Positions 1 to 8,397 of a DNA stretch of 64,000 nucleotides are shown here, one piece after another (position 1 is the first letter of the stretch; the number at the start of each line of letters is the position of its first letter). This stretch comes from Paraburkholderia susongensis (GTDB lineage Bacteria; Pseudomonadota; Gammaproteobacteria; Burkholderiales; Burkholderiaceae). Location: positions 1 to 64,000 of the forward strand of contig NZ_FXAT01000013.1 of NCBI RefSeq assembly GCF_900177725.1. The letters are read 5' to 3'. The notes beneath the pieces are model-generated. The model searched no databases. It saw nothing but the letters and a program-made list of their open reading frames with translations, and had not been told where the DNA came from. The translations under genes were made by a program, and so were the position numbers.

Positions 1-383
1 CCTTCGGGGCCGTACATGACCTTGCGGAAATGGTCGATGTCGCGGAACAGGAACGGCAGCGACGGGATCATCGATTCCGGCACGATCTCGTTGAACGCCG
101 CACCGTTGGCGCGCGCCATGTCGAGCGCGCCGATGCGCACCTGGTCGATCGTGTCGTTTTCGGAACCGAGCGAGCTGTTACCGAAAACCTTCACCGAGTC
201 CTTGCCGTTGGTCGCCTTGCTGATTTCCTCGCCCATGTACTTCACAGCCATGTTGGTCGGATAGGTGTCGCCGTGCACGTCCGAAACGCGAAACACGCGG
301 GCTTCAGCCGACATCGTGCTGAACGCCAGCGCCGCGGCCGCGACGATCATCGAAACACGGGAGGAGGCAAACTTCTTGTTCAT
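1..383 (-). CDS. TRAP transporter substrate-binding protein (DctP family), partial
   Basis: This is the N-terminal part of a periplasmic solute-binding protein of a tripartite ATP-independent transporter; the rest lies beyond the window start. Translation from the ATG at 383 gives a signal peptide (MNKKFASSR, then an Ala-rich core ending near AEA), then VFRVSDVHGDTYPTN and a region typical of DctP proteins (GSENDTIDQVRIGALDMARAN). A Shine-Dalgarno AAGGA precedes the ATG. It is read divergently from the uronate operon. Two copies of the operator motif found throughout this regulon lie upstream, so it probably imports a uronate or aldarate; the substrate is inferred from context. Membrane subunits would be expected off the left edge. 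Confidence 0.85.
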   Translation of the reverse strand, partial: MNKKFASSRVSMIVAAAALAFSTMSAEARVFRVSDVHGDTYPTNMAVKYMGEEISKATNGKDSVKVFGNSSLGSENDTIDQVRIGALDMARANGAAFNEIVPESMIPSLPFLFRDIDHFRKVMYGPE

Positions 384-673
384 CGTGACATTCCTTAAAA
401 ATTGACCATCCCATCAATTGCGGATGTGACATGGTTTTGATGCGTCTCCGGCTCCACGCTCGCCCCTTCGCAGGTTGCGGGCGCTTGCCGTACTGGCTGT
501 GCAACCATCCCCGGCACAGGTTCTCCAGCACTCCAGTCGACAACTCGACTTCCTTACTTCAATCACGCCGGCAAACTTTCGGGCACGCATGAAGAAACGC
601 GATGCACATCCGAAAGCCGCCGTGTTTGCACTGCAGCCCAAAATCCCTCCGAAAGCAATTTGTTTGGGCTTAT

Positions 674-908
674 ATGTTGTACGACGACATATGAAGTCTA
701 TAAAAGCGGTTTTGACTTGTACAGACGGTATTTACCCGCAGACAGGAAACGACCGGTACCAATGACCGGCGCAGCATGCCGCCAAGGCCCGCGCCAGCTG
801 GCACGGCGTCGGCATGGGAATGGAAGTATCTCGCGAGGTGTTGTTTTTTTGCAGGAGAAACACGGACGATCCATGCTCTCTACATCGCATGTTGTACGAT
901 GAGTGACA
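674..908 (+). promoter_or_regulatory. Two operator-like sites upstream of the TRAP gene
   Basis: Sites at 674-693 (ATGTTGTACGACGACATATG) and 889-908 (ATGTTGTACGATGAGTGACA) share their first 12 bases and resemble the motifs before garD, kdgD, garL and the second udh. The first is a near dyad with ATGTNGT/ACNACAT arms. They are the only recognisable signals in the 600-base gap between the TRAP gene and the lactonase gene. Binding by the FCD regulator encoded at 7483-8226 is inferred. Confidence 0.6.
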
Positions 909-935
909 AATAAAGGGCCATAAAAATGCCCGTTA

Positions 936-972
936 AAACAAAAGCGCCGGGAGAAAAATTTCATCCCGGCGC
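936..972 (-). terminator. Rho-independent terminator after the lactonase gene
   Basis: On the minus strand a perfect 9-bp stem (GCGCCGGGA paired with TCCCGGCGC, 944-952 and 964-972) is followed by a T-rich run. It sits 20 bases beyond the lactonase stop codon and would end the garD-udh-lactonase transcript. Confidence 0.8.
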
Positions 973-991
973 ATGCTTCCCGCAAGCCTGA

Positions 992-1945
992 TTACAGTTG
1001 GCCCGCGAATTCGGGCTCGGGCAGCCCGCTCACGCCGGGCCGCACCGCGAACACGTGGCCGTCGTGCTCGCTCGCGCCGTTGCCCGGACGGATCGACGTG
1101 ACGAACAGCGTGTCGAGATGGCGGCCGCCGAATGCGCACATCGCCGGTTTCACGGCCGGCACGGCGATCTGCCGGTCGAGCTTGCCTTGCGGCGTGAAGC
1201 GCAGCAGCAGGCCGGCGTCGTTCGCGCAGATCCAGTAGCAGCCGTCGGCGTCCACCGCCGCGCCATCGGGGCGGCCCGCATAATGATGCAGATCGGCAAA
1301 CACGCGCCGGTTGCGCGGCTCGCCGGACTCGACGTCGTAGTCGAACGCCCAGATCAGGCGGCGCAGTGGATGCGAGTCGGACAGATACATCGTCGTGCCG
1401 TCCGGCGACCAGCCGAGGCCGTTCTGCGTGATGAGCGCATCGACGACCGGCGCGGACAACACGCCGTTCGCGTCGAAGCGATACAGCGCGCCGTCCGCGA
1501 TAGCCGCGGCCATGTCCTGCACCATCGTGCCGGCCCAGAAGCGTCCTTGCCGGTCGCAGCGACCGTCGTTGAAACGCATGCCGGCGCGCGGGAATTCGGG
1601 TGCCGCGAGCTTGCGGACCGTCGCCTTCAGCGGCTCGCCGCCCGCCGTGTCCGCAGTGTTCGCCGAGCCCGGCGCGTCGCCGAGCGTGACCGCGAAGAGC
1701 CCCGTTTCGCAACCGGCCAGCACCGTGCTGTCACGATTGAACGCGATGCAGGCGACCTGCTCCGGCAACAGCCATTCGGTGCGCTCGCCCGCTTCGACCC
1801 GCGCCCGCACGATCTTCTTCGCCGGAATGTCCACCCAGTAGAGCGCCTGCTCCGCCGCGCGCCAGACCGGGCTTTCGCCCGTCGCCGCGGGCAGCGGCCC
1901 GGCCGCTTCGAGCCGTTCCACCGTCGGGTTGGCCGTTGCGCTCAT
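992..1945 (-). CDS. SMP-30/gluconolactonase family aldarolactonase
   Basis: This 317-residue protein is a six-bladed beta-propeller lactonase of the SMP-30/gluconolactonase/LRE family. Metal-binding motifs are visible: Glu24 in TGESPVW, Asn in RFNDGRCDRQGRFWAGTM, QNGLGWSPDG followed by YLSDS, and RPDGAAVDADGCYW. Its ATG overlaps the udh stop codon by one base (TAATG), implying translational coupling. The uronate dehydrogenase next door produces an aldaro-1,5-lactone, so the likely job is hydrolysing that lactone to galactarate or glucarate. The family is certain from the motifs; the exact lactone is inferred from the operon. Confidence 0.88.
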   Translation of the reverse strand: MSATANPTVERLEAAGPLPAATGESPVWRAAEQALYWVDIPAKKIVRARVEAGERTEWLLPEQVACIAFNRDSTVLAGCETGLFAVTLGDAPGSANTADTAGGEPLKATVRKLAAPEFPRAGMRFNDGRCDRQGRFWAGTMVQDMAAAIADGALYRFDANGVLSAPVVDALITQNGLGWSPDGTTMYLSDSHPLRRLIWAFDYDVESGEPRNRRVFADLHHYAGRPDGAAVDADGCYWICANDAGLLLRFTPQGKLDRQIAVPAVKPAMCAFGGRHLDTLFVTSIRPGNGASEHDGHVFAVRPGVSGLPEPEFAGQL

Positions 1946-2796
1946 TATTTAGGCTCCCGCTTCGGCTCCATCGGCCCGGCGAGCACGAACGGGCCGCCCT
2001 GGTACAACTGGGTCGGATCGTCGAAGCGTGTGTCGGGCGCGCCGGCCGGAAACAGATGCTCGAACTGCTCGGAGCTGTCCTGCGGGCGGAAGCCGAGGAA
2101 CGCGGCCTTGGTGTTGTCCACCCACGAAATGCGGTTGTTCGACACGCCGTAGACGATCGCGTGGCCGACGCGGTTGGTGAACAGCGAGCAGCGCACCAGT
2201 TCGATGAAGTCGCGATAGCTCAGGTACGTGACGAGCATGCGCGCGGACTTCGGCTGCTCGAACGACGAGCCGATCCGCAGACACACGGTCTCGAGGCCGA
2301 AGCGGTCGAAGTAGTAGCGCGACAGCGATTCGCCGAAACACTTCGTCACGCCGTACATGCCGTCCGGACGCAGCGGCGCGTCGATGCCGACGACCGAGGT
2401 CACCGGGTGGAAGCCCACCGCATGATTCGAGCTTGCGTAGATGATGCGTTTCACGCCCTGCTTCTGCGCGGCCGAGTACAGGTTGTACAGGCCGCGGATG
2501 TTCGCTTCGAGCAGATCCTCGAACGGCGCTTCGACGGAAATGCCGCCGAGATGCACCACCGCGTCCACGCCGTCGAGCAGCGCGTGCACCGCCGCTTCAT
2601 CGGCGAGATTGACGACGGAGGCTTCTTCGTGCGCGGCGACTTCGCCAAGCGGCGCGATGTCGGAAACGCGCACGATATCGGCCCAGCCGGCGAGCGCACC
2701 GCGCAACTGCTTGCCGAGATTGCCCGCTGCGCCGGTGAGGAGCAGACGGTGGAAAGGTTTCTTTGCCGCGGAGCGGTCAACGTTCGAATCGGTCAT
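1945..2796 (-). CDS. udh: Uronate dehydrogenase (NAD-dependent, SDR/epimerase family)
   Basis: This 283-residue extended SDR protein oxidises D-galacturonate or D-glucuronate to the aldaro-lactone with NAD+. The Rossmann motif TGAAGNLG is near residue 21, followed by HLGGISVEAPFEDLLEAN, the SSNHAVGFHP segment and the YGVTK catalytic pair, all characteristic of Udh. An upstream ATG at 2856 exists, but the alignment-like start is MTDSNV at 2796. It is the middle gene of a garD-udh-lactonase operon. A paralogue lies at 18768-19574, with a conserved core but clearly diverged sequence. Confidence 0.9.
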   Translation of the reverse strand: MTDSNVDRSAAKKPFHRLLLTGAAGNLGKQLRGALAGWADIVRVSDIAPLGEVAAHEEASVVNLADEAAVHALLDGVDAVVHLGGISVEAPFEDLLEANIRGLYNLYSAAQKQGVKRIIYASSNHAVGFHPVTSVVGIDAPLRPDGMYGVTKCFGESLSRYYFDRFGLETVCLRIGSSFEQPKSARMLVTYLSYRDFIELVRCSLFTNRVGHAIVYGVSNNRISWVDNTKAAFLGFRPQDSSEQFEHLFPAGAPDTRFDDPTQLYQGGPFVLAGPMEPKREPK

Positions 2797-2895
2797 GTCT
2801 TTTTTGCTTCTGTGAGTGCGATCGGATGAACTGAACAGAGATGCGCGCCGGAGCAACCGGCGCTCACCAGAACGAGGCAGAGGCCATGCGGGCGA

Positions 2896-4485
2896 TCAGG
2901 TCACCGGGGCCGGGTTGAACAGCGTCAGCGCGTTATGCAGTTTGAGCTTCTCCGCGCAAGTCTGCCTGCGCCCGCTGGCGACTTCGAGCATCAGGCGGAA
3001 CAGCTCCCAGCCCACCTCCTCGATGCTGGACTGGCCGGTCGCGATGGTGCCGGCGTTGATGTCCATCAGGTCATGCCAGCGGCGCGCGAGATCCGAGCGC
3101 GTCGCGACCTTGATGACCGGCACTTCGGCGAGGCTGTACGGCGTGCCGCGGCCGGTCGTGAACACGTGCAGCGTAATGCCCGAGGCCACCTGCAGCGTGC
3201 CGCAGATGAAATCGCTCGCCGGCGTCGCCGCGTAGATCAGGCCCTTCTGGCGCGCCTTCTCGCCCGGCGACAGCACGCCGGAGATCGCCGAGTTGCCCGA
3301 CTTGATGATCGAGCCCATCGCCTTTTCGACGATGTTCGACAGGCCGCCCTTCTTGTTGCCGGGCGTCGTGTTCGCGCTGCGGTCGGCGCCGCCGCGCTTC
3401 AGGTAATCGTCGTACCACTGCATTTCGCGGATGATCGCCGCGGCGACGTCCGCATTGGCCGCGCGCGCCGTGAGCTGATCGACGCCGTCGCGCACTTCGG
3501 TGACTTCCGAGAACATCACGGTCGCGCCCGCGCGCACGAGCAGATCGGTTGCGAAGCCGACGGCCGGATTCGCGGTCAGGCCCGAGAACGCGTCGCTGCC
3601 GCCGCACTGCACGCCGATCACGAGATCGGACGCCGGGCAGGTTTCGCGGCGGCGGTTGTTCAGGCGCCTGAGATGCCCTTCGGCCATCCGCATGATCGAC
3701 TCGATCATCGACTGGAAGCCGACGTGCGCTTCGTCCTGGAGCACCACGACGTCGCCGTTCTGGTCCGCCGTGACGTCGCCGATGTCGGCGACTTCGGCCA
3801 CATTCGCGGCCGCCGCGATCGGAATCGTGCCCGGCGGCATCAGGCGCTCGGGCTGCAGTTTTTCGCAGCCGAGGCTCACCATCATCACCTCGCCGCCGAA
3901 GTTCGGGTTCAGCGCGATGTTGCGCACGGTGCGGATCGGCACCATCGCGTCGGGCGCGTCGATCGCGACGCCGCAGCCATACGTGTGGCCGAGGCTCACG
4001 ACGTCGTCGACATTCGGGTACTTCGGCAGCAGCTCGGCCTTGATGCGCGTGACCGCATGCTGAACCACGTCTGCCACGCACTGCACGGTGGTCGTGATCG
4101 CGAGGATGTTACGCGTGCCGATCGAGCCGTCCGAGTTACGGTAGCCCTCGAACGTGTAGCCTTCGAGCGGCGGCATGTCCGGCGCTTTCGTCGTGGCGAT
4201 CGGCAGATCTTCGAGCCCCGGCGGGCTCGGCATGCGGATCACGTGCTCGTTGATCCAGCTGCCCTTCGGCAGCGCCTTCAGCGCATAGCCGATCACCACG
4301 TTATAGCGGATGACCTCGTCGCCCTCGGCCAGATCGGCCAGCGCGACCTTGTGGCCCTGCGGCACACGCTCGAGCAGCCGGAGGCCATCGGCGAATACCG
4401 CGCCCTCGCCCAGGCCGCCGTCGTTGACGACGATCGCGACGTTGTCGTTGGGGTGAACGCGTATGTAGAGCGGAGTTTGTTCCAT
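2896..4485 (-). CDS. garD: Galactarate dehydratase
   Basis: This 529-residue protein belongs to the GarD/UxaA family, close to the roughly 520 residues of E. coli GarD. It would dehydrate galactarate to 5-keto-4-deoxyglucarate. The N-terminal SAF-like part begins MEQTPLYIRVHPNDNVAIVVN. The catalytic part has GYRNSDGSIGTRN, SLGHTYGCG, SLGCEKLQPE, VIGVQCGGSDAFSG and GNKKGGLSNIVEKAMGS, all diagnostic. The frame stays open to 4656, but the start at 4485 fits the family and places the operators at 4530-4549 and 4628-4647 upstream. It is first in a three-gene minus-strand operon and divergent from kdgD. Confidence 0.93.
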   Translation of the reverse strand: MEQTPLYIRVHPNDNVAIVVNDGGLGEGAVFADGLRLLERVPQGHKVALADLAEGDEVIRYNVVIGYALKALPKGSWINEHVIRMPSPPGLEDLPIATTKAPDMPPLEGYTFEGYRNSDGSIGTRNILAITTTVQCVADVVQHAVTRIKAELLPKYPNVDDVVSLGHTYGCGVAIDAPDAMVPIRTVRNIALNPNFGGEVMMVSLGCEKLQPERLMPPGTIPIAAAANVAEVADIGDVTADQNGDVVVLQDEAHVGFQSMIESIMRMAEGHLRRLNNRRRETCPASDLVIGVQCGGSDAFSGLTANPAVGFATDLLVRAGATVMFSEVTEVRDGVDQLTARAANADVAAAIIREMQWYDDYLKRGGADRSANTTPGNKKGGLSNIVEKAMGSIIKSGNSAISGVLSPGEKARQKGLIYAATPASDFICGTLQVASGITLHVFTTGRGTPYSLAEVPVIKVATRSDLARRWHDLMDINAGTIATGQSSIEEVGWELFRLMLEVASGRRQTCAEKLKLHNALTLFNPAPVT

Positions 4486-4529
4486 TGCATCAATCCTTAA
4501 GGCGTTATCAGCCTGCTGCACCAGCCATT

Positions 4530-4647
4530 CATACGTCATCCTACAACATGAAACTTTGCCTGGATGTTCCGTATTTACCCTATAGGATGCATTATGCCGT
4601 GAAAACCCCGTTGAGTTACCGGATTTGTTGTTGTACGATGACGTATA
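4530..4647. promoter_or_regulatory. Operator pair in the garD/kdgD divergent promoter region
   Basis: Two copies of the regulon motif occur here: 4530-4549 on the minus strand (ATGTTGTAGGATGACGTATG) and 4628-4647 on the plus strand (TTGTTGTACGATGACGTATA). The two share about 17 of 20 positions. They occupy the 257-base gap between divergent garD and kdgD, as expected for coordinate control of both by one repressor. Binding by the nearby FCD regulator is inferred. Confidence 0.7.
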
Positions 4648-4742
4648 AGAAATCAATATTTCAATGAATTTCTACTTGTAGGACCTCTGGTCCTGCGAGT
4701 CGATCCGACCAATCAAAACATACTGACGCCTGGATACTCACC

Positions 4743-5660
4743 ATGACGACACCGCAGGAACTCAAGCAGATCGTTTCCGAAGGCCTCCTCTCCTTCCCCG
4801 TTACCGACTTCGACGCACAAGGCGAATTCCGCGCCGACACCTACGCTGAGCGCCTCGAATGGCTCGCTCCGTACGGCGCCTCGGCACTGTTCGTGGCCGG
4901 CGGAACGGGCGAATTCTTCTCGCTGACGCACGACGACTACTCGAAGGTCGTGCGCACCGCCACCGAAGTCTGCAAGGGCAAGGTGCCGATTCTGGCCGGC
5001 GCGGGCGGCCCGACCCGCGTCGCGATCGCCTACGCGAAGGAAGCCGAGCGCCACGGCGCGCAAGGCATCCTGCTGATGCCGCACTATCTGACCGAAGCCA
5101 GCCAGGAAGGCATCGCCGCGCACGCTGAAGAAGTCTGCAAGGCCGTGCCGAACATGGGCGTCATCATCTACAACCGCGCGAACTCGAAGCTCAACGCCGA
5201 CATGCTCGAAGGTCTGGCCGAGCGCTGCCCGAACCTGATCGGCTTCAAGGACGGCGTGGGCGAGATCGAAAATATGGTGACGATCCGCCGCCGCCTCGGC
5301 GACCGCTTCTCGTACCTCGGCGGCCTGCCGACCGCGGAAGTCTATGCAGCGGCCTACAAGGCGCTCGGCGTGCCGGTGTACTCGTCGGCGGTGTTCAACT
5401 TCATTCCGAAGACCGCGATGGACTTCTACCGCGCAATCGCGGCCGACGATCACGCCACGGTCGGCAAGCTGATCGACGAATTCTTCCTGCCGTACCTGAA
5501 GATCCGCAACCGCCGCGCGGGCTACGCAGTCAGCATCGTCAAGGCAGGCGCGAAGCTCGTCGGCCACAGCGCAGGTCCGGTGCGCGCGCCGCTCACCGAT
5601 CTGACCGGCGAAGAAATGGAACAACTCGACGCGCTGATCAAGAAGCTCGGACCGCAGTAA
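4743..5660 (+). CDS. kdgD: 5-dehydro-4-deoxyglucarate dehydratase
   Basis: This 305-residue DapA-family class I enzyme converts 5-keto-4-deoxyglucarate to 2,5-dioxopentanoate (2-oxoglutarate semialdehyde) with loss of CO2 and water. The catalytic Tyr is at residue 143 (IIYNRANSKL) and the Schiff-base Lys at residue 169 (GFKDGVGE). FVAGGTGEFFSL and GAGGPTRVAIAYA are typical of KdgD rather than true DHDPS. It is divergent from garD across a shared operator region. The next step is supplied by the dehydrogenase at 8398-9981. A strong hairpin follows it before the permease gene. Confidence 0.93.
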   Translation: MTTPQELKQIVSEGLLSFPVTDFDAQGEFRADTYAERLEWLAPYGASALFVAGGTGEFFSLTHDDYSKVVRTATEVCKGKVPILAGAGGPTRVAIAYAKEAERHGAQGILLMPHYLTEASQEGIAAHAEEVCKAVPNMGVIIYNRANSKLNADMLEGLAERCPNLIGFKDGVGEIENMVTIRRRLGDRFSYLGGLPTAEVYAAAYKALGVPVYSSAVFNFIPKTAMDFYRAIAADDHATVGKLIDEFFLPYLKIRNRRAGYAVSIVKAGAKLVGHSAGPVRAPLTDLTGEEMEQLDALIKKLGPQ

Positions 5661-5731
5661 GACTGTGGCGTCACGGTTCGCGCGAACACCGCCAGCCATA
5701 CGAACGAGGACCGCATAGACGGCCCCGTTGC

Positions 5732-5771
5732 GAGCGCCCGGCACGGCAACGTCGCCGGGCGCTCTGCTTTT
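5732..5771 (+). terminator. Hairpin terminator between kdgD and the permease gene
   Basis: A perfect 11-bp inverted repeat (GAGCGCCCGGC at 5732-5742, GCCGGGCGCTC at 5754-5764) is followed by TGCTTTT. It would stop or attenuate kdgD transcription, which implies either a separate promoter for the permease gene or partial read-through. Confidence 0.7.
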
Positions 5772-5856
5772 GCACGCTTTCGCATGACAGGCAGGCGGCC
5801 GATCAGCCGCCGGGCGTGCAGACCGCACGCTCGCCAGACAATTCAGGAGATGACCC

Positions 5857-7215
5857 ATGGACATGAGCCGCCCGGCCAGTTCCGCCAAGACCGCCGACAC
5901 CGCGGCACGCACCAGAGTCCGCTACGCGATCCTGCTGCTGATCTTTCTGATCACCACCCTCAACTACGCAGACCGCGCGACCCTTTCGGTCACTGGCTCC
6001 GCGATGCGCACCGCGTTCAGCCTCGACGCGATCCGCATGGGCTACATCTTCTCCGCATTCAGCTGGGCCTACGTGCTGTCGCAACTGCCGGCGGGCTGGC
6101 TGCTCGACCGCTTCGGCGCGCGGCGCGTGTACGCCGCGAGCATTTTCTCGTGGTCGCTCTTTACGCTGCTGCAAAGCTCGATCGGCCTGCTCGGCAGCGC
6201 CGGCGCGGCAGTCACCGCGCTGTTCGTACTGCGTTTCGCGATGGGCGCGGCGGAATCGCCGGCGTTCCCGGCCAATGCGAAGGTCGTCGCGAGCTGGTTC
6301 CCGACCAACGAGCGCGGCACCGCATCGGCCATTTTCAACGCTGCGCAATACTTTGCCGCGGTCGTGTTCACGCCGCTGATGGCATGGCTCACCCACGTGT
6401 TCGGCTGGCAGGCGGTCTACCTCGTGATGGGCGTGATCGGGCTGCTGCTCGCGCTCACGTGGCTGAAGTTCATGAAGAATCCCGCCGACCACCCGAGCGT
6501 GTCGCGCGCCGAACTCGACTACATCGAGCAAGGCGGCGGCCTCGTGAGCGGCGCGCGCAAGGGGCGTCCCGACGACATCGCCAGGTCCGGCGGCTGGGCG
6601 CTCGTGCGCCAGCTGCTCGGCAATCGCATGCTGCTCGGCGTCTATCTCGCGCAGTACTGCATCAACGTGCTGACCTACTTCTTCCTGACCTGGTTTCCGA
6701 TCTACCTCGTGCAGGCGCGCGGCATGACGATCCTGCAGGCGGGCCTCGTCGCCTCGCTGCCGGCGATCTGCGGCTTTTCCGGCGGCGTGCTCGGCGGTGT
6801 GATCTCGGACGGGCTGATCCGGCGCGGCGCATCGCTCACGGTCGCGCGCAAGGTGCCGATCGTCGGCGGGATGCTGCTGTCGACGTGCATCATCGGCTGC
6901 AACTACGTCTCGACCGACTGGATCGTCGTCGCGCTGATGTCGCTCGCGTTTTTCGGCAAAGGTATCGGCGCGCTCGGCTGGGCCGTGGTGGCCGATACGT
7001 CGCCGCGGGAAGCGCTGGGTCTGTCGGGTGCGATCTTCAACATGTTCGGCAACGTGGCCGGCATCGTCACGCCGATCGTGATCGGCTATCTCGTCGCGCG
7101 TTCGGGCTCGTTCAACGGCGCGCTCGTGTTCGTCGGCGCCAATGCGCTGCTCACGGTGTTCAGCTACCTCGTGATCGTGAAGGACATCAAGCGCGTCGAA
7201 CTGCGCGCGGCCTGA
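5857..7215 (+). CDS. MFS transporter, glucarate/galactarate permease type
   Basis: This 452-residue major-facilitator protein has about 12 hydrophobic segments and belongs to the ACS family containing GudP and GarP. The signature TTLNYADRATLSVTGSAM near residue 38 and GWLLDRFGARRVYAAS in loop 2-3 support this. SPREALGLSGAIFNMFGNVAGIVTPIVIG near the C terminus is also typical. A good ribosome binding site (CAGGAGA) precedes the ATG at 5857. Its position between kdgD and the pathway regulator points to import of an aldarate or uronate. It would be a second importer beside the TRAP system. Confidence 0.88.
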   Translation: MDMSRPASSAKTADTAARTRVRYAILLLIFLITTLNYADRATLSVTGSAMRTAFSLDAIRMGYIFSAFSWAYVLSQLPAGWLLDRFGARRVYAASIFSWSLFTLLQSSIGLLGSAGAAVTALFVLRFAMGAAESPAFPANAKVVASWFPTNERGTASAIFNAAQYFAAVVFTPLMAWLTHVFGWQAVYLVMGVIGLLLALTWLKFMKNPADHPSVSRAELDYIEQGGGLVSGARKGRPDDIARSGGWALVRQLLGNRMLLGVYLAQYCINVLTYFFLTWFPIYLVQARGMTILQAGLVASLPAICGFSGGVLGGVISDGLIRRGASLTVARKVPIVGGMLLSTCIIGCNYVSTDWIVVALMSLAFFGKGIGALGWAVVADTSPREALGLSGAIFNMFGNVAGIVTPIVIGYLVARSGSFNGALVFVGANALLTVFSYLVIVKDIKRVELRAA

Positions 7216-7415
7216 GCGGTGCAATGCGTGAACCGCATACGGTTAGCGTTGCCCGGCGTTGCGGCCGGAGTTTCGGCGATCGTTGCGGTTATCGTATTTC
7301 CGGCCGCCCGGCGCGCCGCGCACCTCGCGGTATCCGTGCCCGGAAGGCCCGTGCCGGCGGACTTCGCCGATATCTATGACTACCTCGCCGAAAACGATCC
7401 GGCGCTTATATAATC

Positions 7416-7435
7416 AGTCGTCAGACGACGGTATA
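7416..7435 (+). promoter_or_regulatory. Putative autoregulatory operator before the FCD regulator
   Basis: GTCGTC-A-GACGAC is a perfect 6-bp inverted repeat with a single-base centre, followed by GGTATA. It lies about 50 bases upstream of the regulator start. It resembles the cores of the other operator sites (GTCGT/ACGAC) but is more symmetric. Autoregulation is inferred. Confidence 0.5.
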
Positions 7436-7482
7436 ATCAAATGCAGGGACCTCTGCAACTTTCAGATCAAGGGGCGTTTTCG

Positions 7483-8226
7483 ATGGCTACACCACTCGCA
7501 TCCGCGGCACCGCCACGACGCGCACGCAATCTTGCCGAGTTCGTCGTCAACTATGTCACCGAGCAGATTGCAGCCAACGTGCTGAAGCCCGGCGACAAAC
7601 TCCCGACCGAATCGCAGCTGATGAACACGCTCAGCGTAAGCCGCACCGTGATTCGCGAGGCCATTTCACGCCTGCAGGCAGGCAAGATCATCGAGACACG
7701 GCACGGCATCGGCAGCTTCGTGCTCGAGCCGCCGCGCGAAAAGCTCGGTATCGACATGGTGCCCGCCACTACGCTGCGCGACGTGCTGTCCATTCTCGAG
7801 TTGCGCATCAGCCTCGAAACGGAATGCGCGGGTCTCGCCGCGCAACGCGCGAAGCCGGACGACCTCGCGCGCATGCGCACCGCGCTCGACGCGATCGAAG
7901 CGACGCGCCACAACGGGCTCGACAGCGTAAATGCCGACCTGCAATTCCATATCTCGGTTGCGCGCGCCACGGGCAACCGTTATTTCGTCGACATCCTCTC
8001 GCAGATGGGCAGCGCGCTGATTCCGCGCAACCGGCTCGACTCGGCCGGCATCGCGCGCGCCGACCCGGATTCGTACCTGTCGCTCGTCAATCTCGAACAC
8101 GAGAGCATTCTCGAAGCGATCTCGCGGCACGACGCGGAAGGCGCACGCGCGGCGATGCGCATGCATCTGTCCAATAGCCGTGAGCGGCTGCGCCGGGCGA
8201 ATGAGGCGAGCGAGGCGAATAGCTGA
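7483..8226 (+). CDS. GntR-family regulator with FCD domain, probable uronate/aldarate regulon repressor
   Basis: This 247-residue transcription factor has an N-terminal winged helix-turn-helix (FVVNYVTEQIAANVLKPGDKLPTESQLMNTLSVSRTVIREAISRL, about residues 18-62). A C-terminal FCD ligand-binding domain follows, with metal-type residues in DLQFHISVARATGN and NLEHESILEAI. The frame opens at 7441, but the ATG at 7483 has a clear AAGGGG ribosome binding site. It sits in the middle of the regulon. The repeated operator motif near garD, kdgD, garL, udh2 and the TRAP gene makes it the obvious candidate regulator. Its effector is unknown. Confidence 0.88.
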   Translation: MATPLASAAPPRRARNLAEFVVNYVTEQIAANVLKPGDKLPTESQLMNTLSVSRTVIREAISRLQAGKIIETRHGIGSFVLEPPREKLGIDMVPATTLRDVLSILELRISLETECAGLAAQRAKPDDLARMRTALDAIEATRHNGLDSVNADLQFHISVARATGNRYFVDILSQMGSALIPRNRLDSAGIARADPDSYLSLVNLEHESILEAISRHDAEGARAAMRMHLSNSRERLRRANEASEANS

Positions 8227-8255
8227 GTCTGCTGGGTTTGCCTGCGTTGCAGGCG

Positions 8256-8288
8256 AAAAAATGGCCGGGAAATCCCGGCCATTTTTTT
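8256..8288. terminator. Bidirectional terminator
   Basis: A 9-bp perfect stem (ATGGCCGGG / CCCGGCCAT, 8261-8269 and 8274-8282) has an AAAT loop, with an A run on the left and a T run on the right. It can end transcription of both the regulator gene (plus strand) and the convergent aldehyde dehydrogenase gene (minus strand). Confidence 0.85.
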
Positions 8289-8397
8289 ATCCCGCTGTGA
8301 TCGGCGATCGGCTGATGCCGTCTGCCCTTGCCTTGCTTCGTCTCACCTTGCTTCGTGCCCAGGCGCTCGGCCCGGGCACGGAAATCAGGCACGCAAC

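Noticed and set aside
998..2152. Long plus-strand ORF of 384 codons opposite the lactonase and udh genes
   Set aside because: It is rich in Arg, His and Ala with no motifs, as expected for the antisense frame of high-G+C genes; the minus-strand genes are unambiguous.
2935..4500. Plus-strand ORF of 521 codons opposite garD
   Set aside because: Same antisense artefact: no family motif, and garD on the other strand is full length with all its motifs.
7219..7413. ORF of 64 codons between the permease and the FCD regulator
   Set aside because: No ribosome binding site or recognisable domain, and it runs into the operator region; it could be a remnant but cannot be supported as a gene.
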